DNA of 17,484 nucleotides from Actinomycetales bacterium Ga0077552. Its GTDB lineage: Bacteria; Actinomycetota; Actinomycetes; Actinomycetales; Microbacteriaceae. Position numbers and translations under genes: made by a program. Shown here piece by piece: positions 16,672-17,484 of the stretch. Location of the stretch: assembly GCA_001464255.1 (NCBI GenBank), contig LNFD01000333.1:1-17484 (forward strand). Direction: 5' to 3'. The notes under the pieces were generated by a model. It was given only the letters and a program-made list of their open reading frames with translations, searched no databases and had not been told where the DNA came from. Every line of letters begins with the position of its first letter. Positions within the stretch are counted from its first letter, which is position 1.

Positions 16672-17484
16672 ACTCAAACTCTAGGACCAGTCGGCCCGGC
16701 AGCTCGTGAACCGAGGAACGCAGGGTGAGGCCGCGGATGAGCTCGAGCATCGAGCGCAGCTCGCGCCGGGCATCCGGCAGCGGTCGGGGCGTGGCGACGC
16801 TCCACTGCACGGCGAGCCGCCCCTCGGGCGCTCTGAGCCGCAGCTCGAGCTCTGTAGCCGCGAGCCGCTCGAGGCTGATCGCCGCGAGGGCGCGCAGCAG
16901 CGTGCGCCGCTCGAGCACGGCGTGACGGCCCAGATCGTCGGGGTCGTCGGCGAGCGCGATGATGTTGAGTCGCGGGTGCCGACCGACGAGATCGTCGAGC
17001 ATGAGCTGGGCCCAGGTCTTCTCGACATCGGTCACGAGCAGGGTGCGGATGCTGCGGGCGAGCCGGCGGGCCTCGTCGCGATCGGCGTCGTCGATGCTGT
17101 CGGCCGCCACGACGCGCTGCAGGTAGGGCACGACCTCGCGGTTGAGCCGCGACACGCGCTGCTGCTGCACCGAACGCGCGACGCCGCTGCGGTGCTCGAC
17201 GGCGGCCGCCGCGGCCGACAGCCACGCGCGGTCGTGCCAGAGCTGCGTCGAGCTGTTGAGCGAGCGGGCGTAGGCGGCCGCGGCGAAGCCCATGACGGCG
17301 ACGCTGAACGAGCCCGAGACGGCGAGCGTCAGCACGGGCACGTCGGTCGACGCCGCGGGCGACTGCACGACGCCGAGAGCGGCGCACAGCAGGGTGTGCA
17401 CGATCGTCCAGAACATGATCTCGCGCGCCGGCCGATAGGGCGTGCTCGCGACGAGCAGCACGCCGACCACGAGCGGGCCCAGTC
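16661..17484 (-). CDS. Histidine-kinase-like membrane protein, 5' end beyond the window
   Basis: The frame is open to the window edge; a GTG at 17470 falls inside what looks like a membrane helix (LGPLVVGVLLVAS), so the true start probably lies outside. Membrane segments: LGPLVVGVLLVAS, MFWTIVHTLLCAALGVV and VPVLTLAVSGSFSVAVMGFA. The cytoplasmic part has NREVVPYLQRVVAADSIDDA, DEARRLARSIRTLLVTD, LNIIALADDPDDLG, then LLRALAAISLERLAATELEL and GRLAVQWSVATPRP. The arrangement resembles the dimerisation and ATPase regions of NarL-partner kinases. However, I see no phospho-accepting His motif, no N-box Asn and no GxGxG, so it may be a degenerate kinase. It is the upstream partner of the LuxR regulator (11-nt overlap). 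Confidence 0.75.
   Translation of the reverse strand, partial: LGPLVVGVLLVASTPYRPAREIMFWTIVHTLLCAALGVVQSPAASTDVPVLTLAVSGSFSVAVMGFAAAAYARSLNSSTQLWHDRAWLSAAAAAVEHRSGVARSVQQQRVSRLNREVVPYLQRVVAADSIDDADRDEARRLARSIRTLLVTDVEKTWAQLMLDDLVGRHPRLNIIALADDPDDLGRHAVLERRTLLRALAAISLERLAATELELRLRAPEGRLAVQWSVATPRPLPDARRELRSMLELIRGLTLRSSVHELPGRLVLEFEYGY

Overview
The window is high-GC DNA with tightly packed genes, many GTG starts and 1-4 nt start/stop overlaps. Gene content and order (holB-tmk-topA, a small Tad-type secretion locus next to a 6C RNA, acs, a RidA-like/DUF4177 pair, a PASTA penicillin-binding protein followed by a metallophosphoesterase) are those of an actinobacterial chromosome. Protein style suggests Microbacteriaceae, but that placement is an inference. 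No insertion sequence, prophage or CRISPR array was seen.

Region 1 (1-5339, minus strand): transcription runs topA -> tmk -> holB -> a lipoprotein alpha/beta hydrolase cut by the left edge. topA/tmk and holB/hydrolase each share a GTGA stop/start overlap. Region 2 (5467-8700, minus strand): a Tad/Flp-like locus reading TadA ATPase -> type II secretion F protein -> DUF4244 pilin-like peptide -> TadE-like -> Rv3654c-like protein. Two of the five genes, the F protein and TadE, are broken. Each lacks roughly ten codons of expected sequence and is shifted by the same phase, so the apparatus is probably non-functional unless the assembly is wrong. Upstream lies a small-RNA gene with two C6-loop hairpins, the signature of the actinobacterial 6C sRNA, with a good promoter and a strong 13-bp hairpin before tadA.

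Region 3 (8701-10946): acetyl-CoA synthetase on the plus strand, preceded by two related palindromes (candidate operators) and followed by a 17-bp perfect-stem terminator. Region 4 (10947-15156): RidA-like protein and a 54-aa DUF4177 protein (minus), divergent from a ponA-type bifunctional PBP and a membrane-anchored metallophosphoesterase (plus). Region 5 (15157-17484): tRNA-Pro(CGG), a terminator, then on the minus strand a histidine-kinase-like membrane protein (cut by the right edge) -> LuxR-family response regulator -> thymidine kinase. The kinase-like protein lacks recognisable ATP-binding motifs although its partner regulator keeps the phosphorylation residues.

The same gene families occur in the Mycobacterium tuberculosis Rv3644c-Rv3683 neighbourhood (from memory), which supports the identification of the 6C RNA and of the small Tad genes.
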